From positions 2,852,001-2,916,000 of the forward strand of contig JAGMUV010000006.1 of the NCBI GenBank assembly GCA_020744425.1: 64,000 nt of DNA. The letters are read 5' to 3'. A program made the translations under genes and the position numbers. Shown here in pieces: positions 34,085 through 46,784 of this stretch; positions within the stretch are counted from its first letter, which is position 1, and each line of letters begins with the position of its first letter. Source of the DNA: Dactylonectria macrodidyma. Lineage: Eukaryota; Ascomycota; Sordariomycetes; Hypocreales; Nectriaceae. The notes beneath the pieces are model-generated. The model did not search any database. It saw only the letters and a program-made list of their open reading frames with translations, and was not told the origin of the DNA.

Positions 34085-35849
<1,765 letters not shown>

Positions 35850-37441
35850 GCTGCTAAGATGCGCATCGTCCCGAAGCCAGCCATGACGAAAGAAGAGCAA
35901 AGATAGCTTCGAAGGGCACGAATGCTAGACGAATTGCACCTTTTCCGCCCTGCTTAGGTTCGCAATTCCAAGACATGCTACTAAGCCATGCAGTCGTGAT
36001 AGCAGCTGAACGATAGAAGGGCGGCCGCCAGCAAATCAGGGCGTGCGCTACATCGTTTCTAAACTTTTGTCAGTTTCCTTACCCCCTGCGCACTAGACTA
36101 GTAAGCGCTATCTAGACGCGGCATGCATCGCTGCCCCTGAAGAAAGTCGAGGCGGGAGGTGGAGATTAAAAAAAGGAGGCTGTAGGGTGGGTTGATAAGC
36201 ATCGTGGATTGTTACTCAGGGTCGTAGAGATCCACACTTGATGGGAGGGAATTGGTAGGATCGAGGGACTTTGGTGTCAAGCCCACGTGTTTGGTTCCTT
36301 GGTCTGCATTGGGAAGAACTGAAACAAGGGGCCTTTTGTATGTCATTGGGACTTCATCAATTGGGATTCTCATCTTGAGATCTCGCGGCTTACTCTAGCA
36401 ACTCAGGAAGCTTGAGTGGCTACCTAGACTACGATCGGTAGCCACATCACGACGCTCTTACACGGAAACAAGTGGCATCGCGCGTAGGTCTAACCCACTT
36501 GTACCATGAAGATGAATGTGAGCACGGCTTGAGTCTTTCCTCGACCGACTGTTGCCCTATGATCTTTTACGTTGCGGCTTCAAGGGATCATGACGCGGAC
36601 CCCTCTGTTCCTTAGACGTCTGCCCTTGAAAGAAGGGAGATGCTGTTGAGTGCTCCAGTCCACCACCGGTGTGGTCATGCAGCCTTCAGGCACACAAACA
36701 ACAGGGGACCAGATCATCAAAGACGATGATGGAATTGTCTTGCTGCTCATCCAATGCTGACACTGGAACGGGTACATTATATCGACTTCCGCACCACACA
36801 CTCCACGACAATCGGGGATATGTTCGTCGTCATGCACACAAAGACCTTGCGCTCCTTCCGACCAGTTGAAACAACTTCAAGGTCGGTACCTGAGCCCATC
36901 CGTGATGTGGGAGCAGTCGGGCAATGTACACACTTCTCATCATCAAGGAACGTGAGCGTCACGGGGTGAAATCGGGATACACGACAACAACTTTCACTGG
37001 CTGGCGTCACGAGTTGGATGCCGCCGATTGCCTTTGTCCCCGTGACTCACAAACACGTTTAAGAGGGTAGATATTGAAGTTTCCCACGAATGACTTGCGG
37101 TCCTCGATTATCATTTAGTCGTCGGGGCCAGAAGTAGCAATTCTGACGGTGTTGTGTAGAACACCCGATCGTCAGGGGCGTTGTTTCTTTGACGGCGCAA
37201 AAAACGCCATGGGCTTTTTCTTCATATTGTTCTTCGGGTATACCATGCGGCGCTTTGACAGTTTGATGGGTAGGGGCTTGAACCTGGGAGGCGATGAGCA
37301 CAAAGATCTCTAGTTGACGATATGTATGGTGAATGAAACGGCAGTTGAATGAGAGGGAGTATTTAAGCAGTGAGAAGTGCATTCTTGAAGAGTAGAGGAC
37401 GTATCTCAGTCGTTATCTAGCAACAAGCAACATTCGCTAAT
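35850..37441. other. 1.6-kb intergenic region with a small hairpin
   Basis: No gene is supported. A perfect 9-bp inverted repeat, GTGGCTACC ... GGTAGCCAC, with an 11-nt loop occurs at 36417-36445. The proximal part before 37441 contains the promoter of the small secreted protein gene. Confidence 0.5.
37360..37367 (+). promoter_or_regulatory. TATA-like box of the CVNH-like gene
   Basis: TATTTAAG lies 75 bases before the ATG at 37442 and is followed by a short A/C-rich leader, a spacing common for highly expressed fungal secreted-protein genes. Confidence 0.5.
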
Positions 37442-38232
37442 ATGTGTATTCTCTTTCTTTCTTTGCTTGCAGCCGCCATCGGCGCCTTTGCCACGCCCCT
37501 GACGGCTAGCAACGAGGCCGTCATCAGCGCTGAGCCCATAATCAGCACTGAGCCCGCTATTAGTACCGAACCCGTCATCAGCAACGAGCACGACCTCGGC
37601 AACATCACTGGCACTATGCCGCTGCACGGCCGGGACAGCGGGACTTGGGGCGGCTTCGCGGACTCGTGCACCGACATCCGCTACTACCTCAACGAGGAGG
37701 ACTGGGCGCGGTACCAAGACGAGGCCGAGGGCGTAGGAAACAAGCCGTTCCTCAAGTCGCCGCACGTCGTGGCCAAGTGCCCCAACCTGGCAGGGCAGTT
37801 CCAGTGCTCGGTGCTCAAGATTGGCGATTGCATGGCTAACCGTGGGGGCAAGCTGCAGCCGGCGTACAAGTAAGTTCCGACCATATCTTCAAGTGAGAAC
37901 TCCTCTGATGGTGGGAATAGGGGCGAGTGGCATAAAACTTGCACGTCGTGTGCATTCCAGGGTGATGGCAGGAGGTTTTACTGCCAGTGCTACACGGGCA
38001 AGGGCAGCAAGCTGGAAGGTAACGTCGTCAACCTCAGTATGTGTTTTCCCCATTCGTAGCAAGACGTTTTGTCCCCTAACTCTAACTCTTTGTAGATGAA
38101 ATCATCAACAACTTTGACGGCAAGTTGGCGTGCTTTTCCAATTTTGGAAAGCCAGACTACTGCCCGGGTGGTCCCTCGTTTGACATTGGCCAATGGGGGT
38201 ATCAGTTATGGTGGTTGAATAGTGGCCGGTAA
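37442..38232 (+). CDS. Secreted CVNH (cyanovirin-N homology)-like protein
   Basis: Three exons (37442-37869, 37921-38036, 38096-38232) join in phase to 226 aa. Residues 1-18 form a signal peptide. A Thr/Glu/Pro-rich stretch repeats the unit (I)ISTEP three to four times (residues 20-45). The domain then shows the internal two-fold pattern of CVNH: DSCTDIRYYL, AKCPNLAGQFQCSVLKIGDCMANRGGKL in the first half and KTCTSCAFQG, YCQCYTGKG, VVNLNEIINNFDGKLAC in the second. CVNH proteins are small carbohydrate-binding lectins. The mature protein is Cys-rich, so it is probably disulfide-bonded and extracellular. Carbohydrate specificity is unknown, and the match is by pattern, not close identity. Confidence 0.75.
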
Positions 38233-38593
38233 AGTGATGGTGAAGAGAGTCGAGGAGGGGAAGATTGAGTTGGTGGAGGGGGTTTAAATTGGTCTCTTTT
38301 CCGTGGAGTTCGACAGGTAGTGACAGTGATTTGATCCGAGACCGGCCCTTCTAATCTGGTGACTGGTGACCTCTAGACAAGAGATGCCCCAGTCGGCAGA
38401 CCGTGAGTGAAACTCGTGGGGGCGGGTGAGGCGATGCCGGTAGATAAACGCGACTGCGCTAGAGACGATGATGTGCTGATGTGTTGGCGGGACCACGATG
38501 CATCCTAGTGCTGCCGCGCTTATCTGATGACCCCCCCTGTCGACAACCCTTCCCTCCAAGTTTAGTGTGAGATGGCATTTACAGATGAAAGTT
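38233..38593. other. Short convergent intergenic region
   Basis: This 361-bp stretch lies between the 3' ends of two convergent genes (CVNH-like protein on plus, DUF3425 factor on minus). Nothing else is visible; it probably holds both terminators. Confidence 0.5.
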
Positions 38594-39541
38594 CTACCAT
38601 CGAACGTCAAGACACGACTCCCCACGGCTATGCCGCCACCGATTCGTCGAGGCAACCAGCTCATCGCACCCGGGCAGCAGCAGCGCACCCCATTTCCTGC
38701 AGAAGCCCGCGCTGGCTTCCCAGCCGCGGGAGTCCCAGGGGTTGCTACCCCAGACGATCAGGAGAGCATCGTTGCGCGGATCTTCGCCTGTAGCATCTAA
38801 TAAGTCGTTGCAGAGTGCGTCTTCGTCTAGGCTGCCGGCGCTCACGGCCCGGAGGATGTTGTCCCGGAGGCCCGGGAGCGGGAGTAGGTCTGTCCAGGGA
38901 TGGTGCGGGACGGTTAGTTGTAATTGGGTTGGGCGGAGGCTCTCGGGGCATGAGGACCACCATTTGTCGGTGGAAGGCTTGCTGTTGAACGGGGAGATGA
39001 GCCCGTCACCGCAGAGTCCGTCGATGGGAATACCCAACGGAGCTGCGTTGCGCGATAGTGCGTTGAGGGCGTTGACGCGGATGAGGCCCGGCAGAGACAC
39101 GGGTTTCGGCGTTTGGAGTGTGTACTGGAGGTACACGAGCTGCATGAAGGCGTATGTTAGGGCACGTTTGCGCGGATTGGTGGTAAAGAGGTATCCTGCA
39201 GCATCCCAGGCGGGACGAACGTCGGACATATCGCTGGGTTGATGGGCATGTCTCCTGCCTATGAGATGGCGAGGTCAGCTTTTCACTTCTCACTCTACAC
39301 CCTCTACGATTCACACCCCTTCATCCTCTTCATTTCATCATGATCATCCCCCTGCGCATCCCTGGATTTACTAACGGTATGCCCTCTGGTTGAGGCGGTT
39401 CTGGCGTCGTCGTCGGTCCGCCGCCTTGGTAAGGCCCGTCCAGTCGTCGTCCGGTGCCCGCATCTCGACGAGCTGGGGCCTGCCGAGGCCCGCGTGGGGG
39501 CGCGACGGAGCCTGATGGGGCTCGACGGGGCTGCTATCCAT
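38594..39541 (-). CDS. DUF3425 bZIP-like transcription factor
   Basis: Two exons (39541-39376 and 39258-38594) give 276 aa. The GTTAGT donor and ATAG acceptor join the basic region as NRLNQRAYR-RR, the conserved NxxAQRxxR-like core of fungal bZIP factors. Exon 1 also carries DDWTGLTKAADRRRRQ, the standard lead-in. A leucine zipper is not obvious after the basic region. The remainder is the DUF3425 domain: PTQLQLTVPHHPWTDLLPLPGLRDNIL, DEDALCNDLLDATG, LIVWGSNPWDSRGWEA and KWGALLLPGCDELVASTNRWR. It likely acts in the nucleus. It is divergent from the alcohol dehydrogenase at 40436 across 0.9 kb, so it may regulate that gene; this is inference. Confidence 0.9.
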
Positions 39542-40435
39542 GGTGTGTATGTGACACGGGATGTATTTTTGTGAGATCTCTGCAAGTCGTTTGTATGAGG
39601 CGATGGGTGCAAATACCGGTGACGTGCGATATATGGCGCGCAGCAGTGGAAGATGGCTTATCAAGCACGACGATCCACCGCTCGAAAAACTCCATCTTGC
39701 TGGTACAAAGTGGACCGACCGGTTTTTTTTTTTCTTTCCTATCGTCATCGCAGCCGGCGTCATGGGCCACCATGTGGCGGGACAGCCGCACTAATGCAGG
39801 CTGCTTATGTGGGTTTCCCGGCGTCCGGCAGCCCGTGCCATCTTTGGCCCGAGAAGACGAACCCTTGTTCTACATGTATGTATGTACTGTGTCGTTGAAA
39901 AAAGAAGGATGCGGTTCGGGTTTAATAATTAAATTATGAAACATGAGGATCCCTCCATCAGCCGAGCCTCAGTGTCCAAGATTATATATCGGCCAATTTT
40001 TAAACAATAAAAAAAACACACTCCCTTAGACGTCCTCTGCCGGAGTGGAGATACCCTCGCTGATGGAGTCGCCCTTCCGAATATCGGTGGAGCATTCCCG
40101 CCGGCGCTGCCGTTCTCTGTTGACGCGAGCAAAAAGCTTGGATAATGGGACAACGCCCACTAGGAAATGGGGACGTCACGCAATCACAATCTGGCGATAG
40201 CTCCGAATCGGGCCATGGTAGACCGCTACATAGCCAGGCCAGCGGATTTTTTTCGGTGGAGACGGTGATGGATGATGGGTTTCTGGAATCCGCTCGTGGA
40301 ACGAGGAGAGGTGTATAAAGAGGCCGTGAGAGCCTCAATCAGTTGAGTCGAAATATCCTAGCAAACGAGTCTTCCCCCTCATCAGCTCTCTCATCTATCT
40401 CTCATATCCTCTACTCAACAACAAAACTCTTCAAA
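39542..40435. promoter_or_regulatory. Divergent promoter of the DUF3425 factor and alcohol dehydrogenase
   Basis: 0.9 kb separates the two start codons. It contains a T-tract (about 39723-39733), an AT-rich patch (39920-40015), and a TATAAA box at 40314-40319 that serves the dehydrogenase, 117 bases before its ATG. A CT/CA-rich leader follows the box. Confidence 0.55.
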
Positions 40436-41637
40436 ATGTCAACAGACTACACTTTCCAGGGCTGGATGGGCCTCTCACCCGAGGCCGTCAAGGGCAAGAT
40501 GGAATGGGGCAGCTTCGAGCCCAAGGTGTGGAAGGAGGACGACGTCGATATCCAGATTACCCACTGCGGTGTGTGCGGCTCTGATACGCACACTCTGAGT
40601 TCTGGATGGAAGGCGACCACATACCGTACGTACTTCCTACACATGATGATGATGTTGGATTCTGGTACTGACTCCAACAGCCTGCTGCGTCGGCCATGAA
40701 ATCGTCGGCAAGGCCGTCCGCGTCGGCAGCAACGTCAAGCACATCAGCGTCGGCGACCGAGTCGGCGTCGGCGCCCAAGCCCGCAGCTGTCTGAAGGACG
40801 ACTGCCCGTACTGCACGACGGGCCAGGAGAACTACTGCGCGCGCTTGCACGTCGGCACGTACGCCGCGACGTACCCGGACGGCGAGGGCATTTCTTATGG
40901 CGGCTACGGCGACTATAACCGTACCAACGGCCGCTTCGTCGTCAAGATCCCCGAGGGTCTGCCGTCCGAGGACGCGGCTCCGATGTTGTGCGGAGGCGTT
41001 ACCATGTACGCCCCGCTGAAGAGGAACGGCTGCGGGCCTGGTAAGCGTGTCGGCATTGTCGGTGTCGGTGGTCTAGGCCACTTTGGCGTTCTTGTTGCAA
41101 AGGCCCTCGGCGCTGACAAGGTCGTGGGTATCTCGCGTCGCGCTTCCAAGCGGGATGAGGTGCTGTCCCTGGGTGCCGACGCGTACATTGCTACGGCCGA
41201 CGATGAGGACTGGGCCAAGGTGAATGCGCGATCGCTGGACCTCATCATCTGCACCGTGTCGAACACCAACATGCCCCTGACCGACTACCTGGGTCTGCTT
41301 GACGTTGGCGGCAAATTTGTCCAAGTTGGGTACGTTGAAAGAGCCTCTATCCCCTTCATCCTCGAGCCTCTACTAACACGCCTGCAGTCTCCCCGACGGC
41401 GGCAACCTGCCCCCAGTTAGCGTCTTCACCCTCATCAGGAGCAGCGTTAGCATCGGCGGCAGCCTGATCGGATCCCCTCAGGAGATTGAGGAGGTGCTCC
41501 AGCTGGCCGTCGACAAGAAGATCAAGCCGTGGATCGAGACGCGGCCGATGGAGGAGGCCAACCAGACCATTGTCGATCTCGAGGCTGGACTTGCCAGGTA
41601 CCGATACGTGCTGGTCAACGGAAAGCATCTCGAGTAA
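40436..41637 (+). CDS. Zinc-type NADP alcohol dehydrogenase (cinnamyl/ADH6-YahK type)
   Basis: Three exons (40436-40625, 40681-41329, 41388-41637) join to 362 aa, the normal length. Catalytic zinc ligands are visible: HCGVCGSD near residues 43-50 and the GHE site restored by the first splice (P-CCVGHEIVG). The structural-zinc cysteines lie in CLKDDCPYCTTGQENYC. The Rossmann dinucleotide motif is GIVGVGGLGHFGV. The ISYGGYGDYNR stretch is typical of the cinnamyl-alcohol/ADH6 subfamily, which reduces aldehydes to alcohols with NADPH. The protein lacks a targeting signal, so it is probably cytosolic. Divergent arrangement with a DUF3425 factor suggests co-regulation in response to aldehydes or a carbon source; this is inference. 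Confidence 0.93.
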
Positions 41638-41921
41638 GGCTGGAGCAGAATGCGTTATTGGATCGAATGTATATTAAAAGCAATGAATGATGTGTAAAGT
41701 ACAATTAGCGATAGAGATAGAGATGCGGGTTGTGGAAACAAGGTTGTCATGACTGTCAGCATGTATGCATGATGCAGGGCGAATGAAGCGTGCGGACCAT
41801 TAACGGTCGGTACTGTACTACGTAGTACTTACAGCGGTTCTACTATTAATTGGGCGCTGTGACGTTCAACATCCCCGCAATTTTATCCTCATATTCACAC
41901 TCAACCATCCCACCCTACATC

Positions 41922-42441
41922 ATGGCCAGATCCGAAGAGGCCGCGGCCTTCTTCCACGCCGTCTACTCGGCCGTCCAAGAAATCCCCCACGGCCGAGTTA
42001 CCACCTATGGCCACATTGCCGCTCTCGTGGGCACTCGTACGTGACCTCGAACATGCGTGAAGGACGCTGCTGATTCCACCCAGCCCAGCGCCCCCGCCAG
42101 GTCGGCGTGTGCCTCAAGCACCTCCCTGCGGATCCCTCGCAGCGCTTTCACCACGACAACGTGCCCTGGCAGCGCGTCATTAATGCCAAGGGTGTCATCT
42201 CTCCCCGGTTAGTATTTTCTTCGTTGGTGTTGTTTAACTCAAAGTTGGCTGACCTTTTTTGCAAAGGTCGCAACCTGAGGGGAGCCGGAACCAAGCTGCG
42301 GCGCTGCGGGCTGAGGGTGTCGAGGTTGCCGTGAGTGCCATGGGGGAGCTCTCGGTGGACTTTGCGGAGTATGGGTGGTTCCCGGATGAGTTGCCTTCGG
42401 AAGCGAATGAGCTGTCGGCGGGTGAGGACGATGAGGAGTAA
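41922..42441 (+). CDS. Alkyltransferase-like (ATL) DNA repair protein
   Basis: Three exons (41922-42036, 42084-42207, 42267-42441) give 137 aa. The splice joins restore family sequence: AALVGTP-QRPRQVGVCLKHLP and VISPR-SQPEGSRNQ. The active-site motif of O6-methylguanine methyltransferases (PCHRV) is PWQRV here. The catalytic Cys is replaced by Trp, as in E. coli and S. pombe ATL proteins, which bind O6-alkylguanine, flip the base and recruit nucleotide excision repair instead of transferring the alkyl group. The acidic C-terminal tail (SAGEDDEE) is longer than in S. pombe Atl1. Nuclear function is inferred. The gene starts 284 bp after the dehydrogenase stop, on the same strand. Confidence 0.93.
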
Positions 42442-42591
42442 ACTATTCTTAGGCCGGACATTCGAATTGTCTCTGGTCCTGAAGAGCGGGACGACTATGA
42501 ATAGAGAGACTAAACATATTAAGGCCCCACCTATATTGAAGGCTTTTGAGGTGTTTCAGTTGATGTGGTAATGCGAATTGTCTATTTCCAT

Positions 42592-43900
42592 TCAGCTCAG
42601 ACTATTTAGATGTTCCCTGGGCCATGCCACAATGTTCTGCAACTTTGGGTAATCCACGAGGGATCCCTCAGTAATTGCCAGCAGCCTCTCCGACCAGCCC
42701 CGCAAGAACCAGAACTTGGACTCCAAGGAATTCAACAACAGGATAAAATAAGACAATAGGACCATGGCATACGGACTAGCTGCCTGGATGTCGGCCACGA
42801 TGCTGTCGGGTATCACGTATGGGAAGAACAGGAGCATCCCAACCTCGGCACGGGCGCCGGCGTGTGCCATGAGCCTCGCAGCTATCCTCAAATGCGTAAC
42901 GGCAATCTCGTAGTCACCACGGCTAGCCTGGGGTAGGTTCGTATCGAAAAAGGTTGATAGGCGGCTCAGGGCATCGAATGTATCCCTCGGAAGCGAACAG
43001 TTATCCAGCGGCGGATCATCTCTGCCTCGGACTTTAGCGCTTTGGAGCATAGCTAGCAGGAGAGAATCGAGACATACCCATCAGCAACGCTATTTTCGTC
43101 GATGACCCATATCCCATACGACCACGGAGCATACTGCGTATGTCTAATCTGGCCCTGGCTGGGCCACAGCGTGTTGCGGAGTCCACGGATCATGACGAAT
43201 ATCTTGTTGAGGTTGGACATCTCGTCGCCACGTCCCAAGGCTGGCATGCAGAAGCCGCACAGAACAATGGTAGACGAGAAGCAGAAGGAAGGCTCCCAAT
43301 TGTCGTGATTGACGCTGGCTAAGGCTTCACGGAAGCCCTTCAGCCCGAGCATCTGGTGGTAGGCTGCCGCGTTGAGATACTTGTCGCCGTTGGCGGGGAG
43401 GAGGTGGGCCTTGTGCAGGGCGGCGACGGCGAGGATGCCGTGGGTAACGAAGGGGTGGCGGTAGCCCGTCTCGGGGACGACAGCACGCCAGACGTGCTGC
43501 ATTTCGGGCCGCATGGCGAGCGTGTTGGCTGTGATAGTGGCGTAGTGGTGCATCAGCTCTAAGCTGCCGTCCCAGACCTCAGTCGTAGGTCGTGATAATG
43601 GTGAAGGGATGCCATGGTAGCTGCTGAATGCGGATCTGGGACCAGCCGGGTTTGAGGAAGTAGACGAGCCTCGGGATGTCGCCAAGCTGCACAAAGATCC
43701 ACGGCGGGAGCAGTTGAAACAAGACGGCCGTACTTCGTCGCACTGGAGTAGTCACTATGTATGCCATTCTTTCGAACACCTTCCCTTGGTTGGGTGTCCA
43801 GCTACCTGTGCGGTATGCGGAGGATGTGTTACCATACCTTGACTTTTCTACGCTTGCACTCGATACACCCAGCGCGGGATTTGGTATGGCCACGGCGCAT
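42592..43900 (-). CDS. Zn2Cys6 transcription factor (paralogue 1)
   Basis: Exons 43900-43838, 43742-43078 and 43021-42592 give 385 aa. The first intron splits the zinc cluster after RRKVK, and splicing reconstitutes CIECKRRKVKCDEVRPSCFNCSRRGSLC (CX2CX6CX6CX2CX6C-type). The body is the UPC2/fungal-specific type middle domain: LELMHHYATITANTLAMRPEM, HPFVTHGILAVAALHKAHLLP, YHQMLGLKGFREAL and the tail FWFLRGWSERLLAIT. It is probably a nuclear DNA-binding regulator. It resembles the factor at 46785 in intron positions and motif order. The last intron (56 nt, 43077-43022) was placed by homology with that paralogue. The gene is a head-to-tail neighbour of RTA1 on the same strand. Confidence 0.9.
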
Positions 43901-44814
43901 GGCTACTTGATGGTCCTCTAATCAGAAGGTGTCTGAGCATGTGCAGGGGTCCGAGGAGGGGTTGGGGGTATGATACCTGACGATTCTATGTTCTCTCTTG
44001 GCAAAGGTAGTCAACTGGGAACACATGCTGTAGAAGGCAAATACAGTGTTTAGGTTATCACAAGGCGCGGATATGAAACGAAAATTGCAAATACGAGCCT
44101 ATCTCGGATGCCCCGGCGATGGTGCAAAACGTGGCGCAGTATTCGATACGTCAGCCTAACCTTGTCGCCAGCGCACAGTCTTCTGGTCTGAAATCAGTAA
44201 GCATCAAACCTTACAAGGCGGGCTTTTGTTACTTTGTACTTTAAACGAAAGTAGTAGTCCGCTCTATCCTGGATAGGGAGTAGATTTGATAAGTGAATGT
44301 GATGTGAAACCTCGATCCTTTGAGCGCGGACATATTGCTAGAGCTTGCTTAATCAAGGGTTGAAGAAGCAAGTTAGATAAGGCGAGAAGCCTCAAAATGT
44401 CGGTGATTCTTTATCTATATGTCTTTCGGCTTTCACCTACTTCTAAGTATAGCTACACACATTAAGAAACTAAAGGAAACAGAAAAGGGCAAAAAAAGGA
44501 AAACAGAAAGGGACAAAGAAAATACAAAAGCACTACAACCGGTCCTCCGCAAAATGCGTACAGCATGTCACCCCCCACGAGCAAATCGTTGATGGAATTA
44601 CAACTCCTTCATTGGCCCTAAAATTGCAGTGGAACATCGGTTTTATGGCCTGATGCAGTCGTGAGCTAAAATCACTGCCAGTAAACTCCCTCAATAGGGC
44701 TAAAATTGCAGTGCTGTGACAATTCGGAAATGTGTTGTGATTGGTCGTTTTACTGGGCGACTGTTTCCCTCTCGACAAGCTAGACAGTATAGCCTTGAAC
44801 CCACTGATCAGCAT
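43901..44814. other. Intergenic, with a short direct repeat
   Basis: No gene is supported. Near-identical 28-bp segments ending CTAAAATTGCAGTG occur at 44603-44630 and 44685-44712. Purine-rich sequence lies at 44460-44530. The 3' half may be the terminator of the RTA1-like gene and the 5' part the promoter of the Zn2Cys6 gene. Confidence 0.45.
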
Positions 44815-45854
44815 TTAGCAATGCTGATCACCAACAATCGTATTGTTGCCAGATGACGACAGTCTCTCGGCATCCTTCCCGTCCGGTCCGCGGAGCTTTA
44901 GAAGCTGGAGGCCATTGGCGATGGGCTGGTTCCCGCGAAGCAACAGGCCAATCTCACTAGGGTGGAACCAGTTCATCCAGGCCAGAACAACAAACATGAG
45001 CAAGCCGTCGAAAATGAAGACGAAGGCCTCGTTCTGCATGAGAGATCCGTCGTTGCCTTGGATGAACTCGATAACCCTGAAGAGGCTTCGTACCCAGATC
45101 AGGGCGCCCGTCACATATAGGGTGATGAGGTAGGCTTGCCAGCGGACCTTGGGGTTTGAAGCCTTTGCGGTGGGAGCTCGTAAGAGTCGGCGATGATAGA
45201 GGGCAGCGACAATGATAAAAAGGCCAAAGAATGCTAATTGCACAAAAAGACCGGCCACAGTCACGTGCTCGCCAAGTTTGTGCTGGCCATCGGAAGCCAT
45301 TAGACCGCCACCTAAGACTGTAAGTACGAGCATGGATACAGTTTTGACATCTTGGACTTACCAGCGCCCTGTGAGAACAGTGAGATCACGTCACCAGTCA
45401 CAAAGAGCTTGGTAAGCCATCGTCGTTTGATAAGGGCGTATTCCTCGCCGTCGGTAAGGAGGATAATGCGGCCCAGTATCATGTAGATGGAGGCTGCCAT
45501 CAAAGCCGGGGCGATGAGAATCAGCAGACTCTGGATGACGAACGGGCCCATGGTCCAACAACCGACATCTTCCTTCGCTCCGACGACTCTACCGATGTAA
45601 CCGATGATCTCGCCTGGTAAGAATTCGGGTTAGCCCGTGCCGCGTTGTAACATGAATGTTGTGCACTTACATAAACCGCCGATGACTAGAGAAATAAGGT
45701 ACCAGGTTCGTGTTTTCCAGAGCTGAACCAGATGGAGCAGCGTCGTGAGTATGAAGAGGACCACGAAGAGTGTGTTTAGTCCCACCGATGGCTCGTAGCG
45801 ATAGTAGGACCATTCGGCGTTTTTGTAGTCGGCAACACAAGAGTCGTCTGACAT
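44815..45854 (-). CDS. RTA1-like membrane exporter (seven-TM)
   Basis: Three exons (45854-45671, 45613-45362, 45311-44815) join to 310 aa, the normal length of RTA1/RTM1/RSB1 proteins. Splicing restores GGL-CEIIGYIGRVVGA and SQGAG-GGLMA, both family landmarks. About seven hydrophobic segments are visible: LNTLFVVLFILTTLLHLVQL, TWYLISLVIGG, FVIQSLLILIAPALMAASIYMIL, LFVTGDVISLFSQ, VAGLFVQLAFFGLFIIVAAL, YLITLYVTGALIWVRSLFRV and FIFDGLLMFVVLAWMNW. Family members are plasma-membrane lipid or long-chain-base translocators linked to resistance to toxic compounds. The frame runs upstream to 45890 without an ATG, so 45854 (MSDDSCVADY) is the start. It is divergent from the Zn2Cys6 gene at 46785. Confidence 0.93.
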
Positions 45855-46784
45855 GGCTGCGTCTTGTGGCGAGTTGACAAGTGTTGACAAGGACGAAAAT
45901 GGACTGCGAGAAGGCTGAGAGATGTGATGGAGGATGGGAAAGCTATCTGTAGAAAAGTTGAATGTTGAGGAAATCTGCCGTGCAAAGAGAATGGGGCTGG
46001 TGAGAGAGTAGGATAGACTTGCAAGATGGCATGCAGATTAGACCCTTATATCTTCCGTGGTTACTAACATGTCTTTATTACATGTGAAAAGTGCGCCTAG
46101 TGGCGGAGTGCGTAATTAAACACCCTCTCTCCAAGCCCTCCCGGGTTGCTTCGCATTGAAGCCATGGACGACTTCGGATTCAGTCCCATTTTTAGTCCAT
46201 GATCAAGGAATCTCTCCAAGCTCTCGCATTTCGGATTGTTTCGTATGCATACTACGTAGGAAAAACATCGATAGGCTCGTGCTTCGGATTCAGCCCTAGT
46301 TCTAGTGTATCATCAAGCACTGCCTCCTTCCAGGTGCATAAGCTTCCGGACTTTGGATTGCTTCGCTTGCAGGAAACGATCCACAGGCCTGTGCTTCAGG
46401 TTCTGCCCTAGTGTTAGTCTATAATCAAGCGCTCTCTCTACTACGTGGCCGGCCCTACTACGTATATAAGCTCTCAGATTTCGGATTGCTTCGCATAGGA
46501 AACTATCGAGAGGCCTGTGCTTCAGATCCAGCCCCAGTTTTGATCCGCTATATCGAGAACGAGACCGAACCCGCGGATTCAGCCCATGACTGGCCTATCA
46601 CAGCTGCCGCTGCCCTCGGTTTTGACGAGCACATCAACCTAAATGAATCCACCCAGTCGCGACTTGGGGAATGGGTCAAGTCTCCATCACCGAGAAGAAG
46701 TTGTATAATATGAAGCGCTACGCACTGCCTCCATCGCTCCCGTTGGCTTCTTGACAGCTCGTTCAGACTGCCGAATCCGAAGAC
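45855..46784. promoter_or_regulatory. Divergent promoter of RTA1-like gene and Zn2Cys6 paralogue 2
   Basis: 0.93 kb between divergent start codons. It contains the four-copy repeat array listed separately and several TACGTA/CTACGT motifs. Open frames across 46411-46713 follow from the repeat and show no start or splice context. Confidence 0.55.
46173..46558 (+). repeat. Four degenerate ~110-bp tandem repeat units
   Basis: The motif TTCGGATTCAGCCCTAGT or its variants recurs at 46173, 46283, 46395 and 46521. Each copy is followed by TAGT-type sequence and ATCAAGC, and preceded by a block resembling GGATTGCTTCGCATAGGAAAC. Spacings are 110, 112 and 126 bp; the last is enlarged by an insertion containing CTACTACGT and GGCCGGCC. 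Confidence 0.8.

Noticed and set aside
46411..46713. 100-codon frame before the second Zn2Cys6 gene
   Set aside because: It is formed by the last repeat unit plus promoter sequence, has no start or splice context, and stops before the real ATG at 46785.
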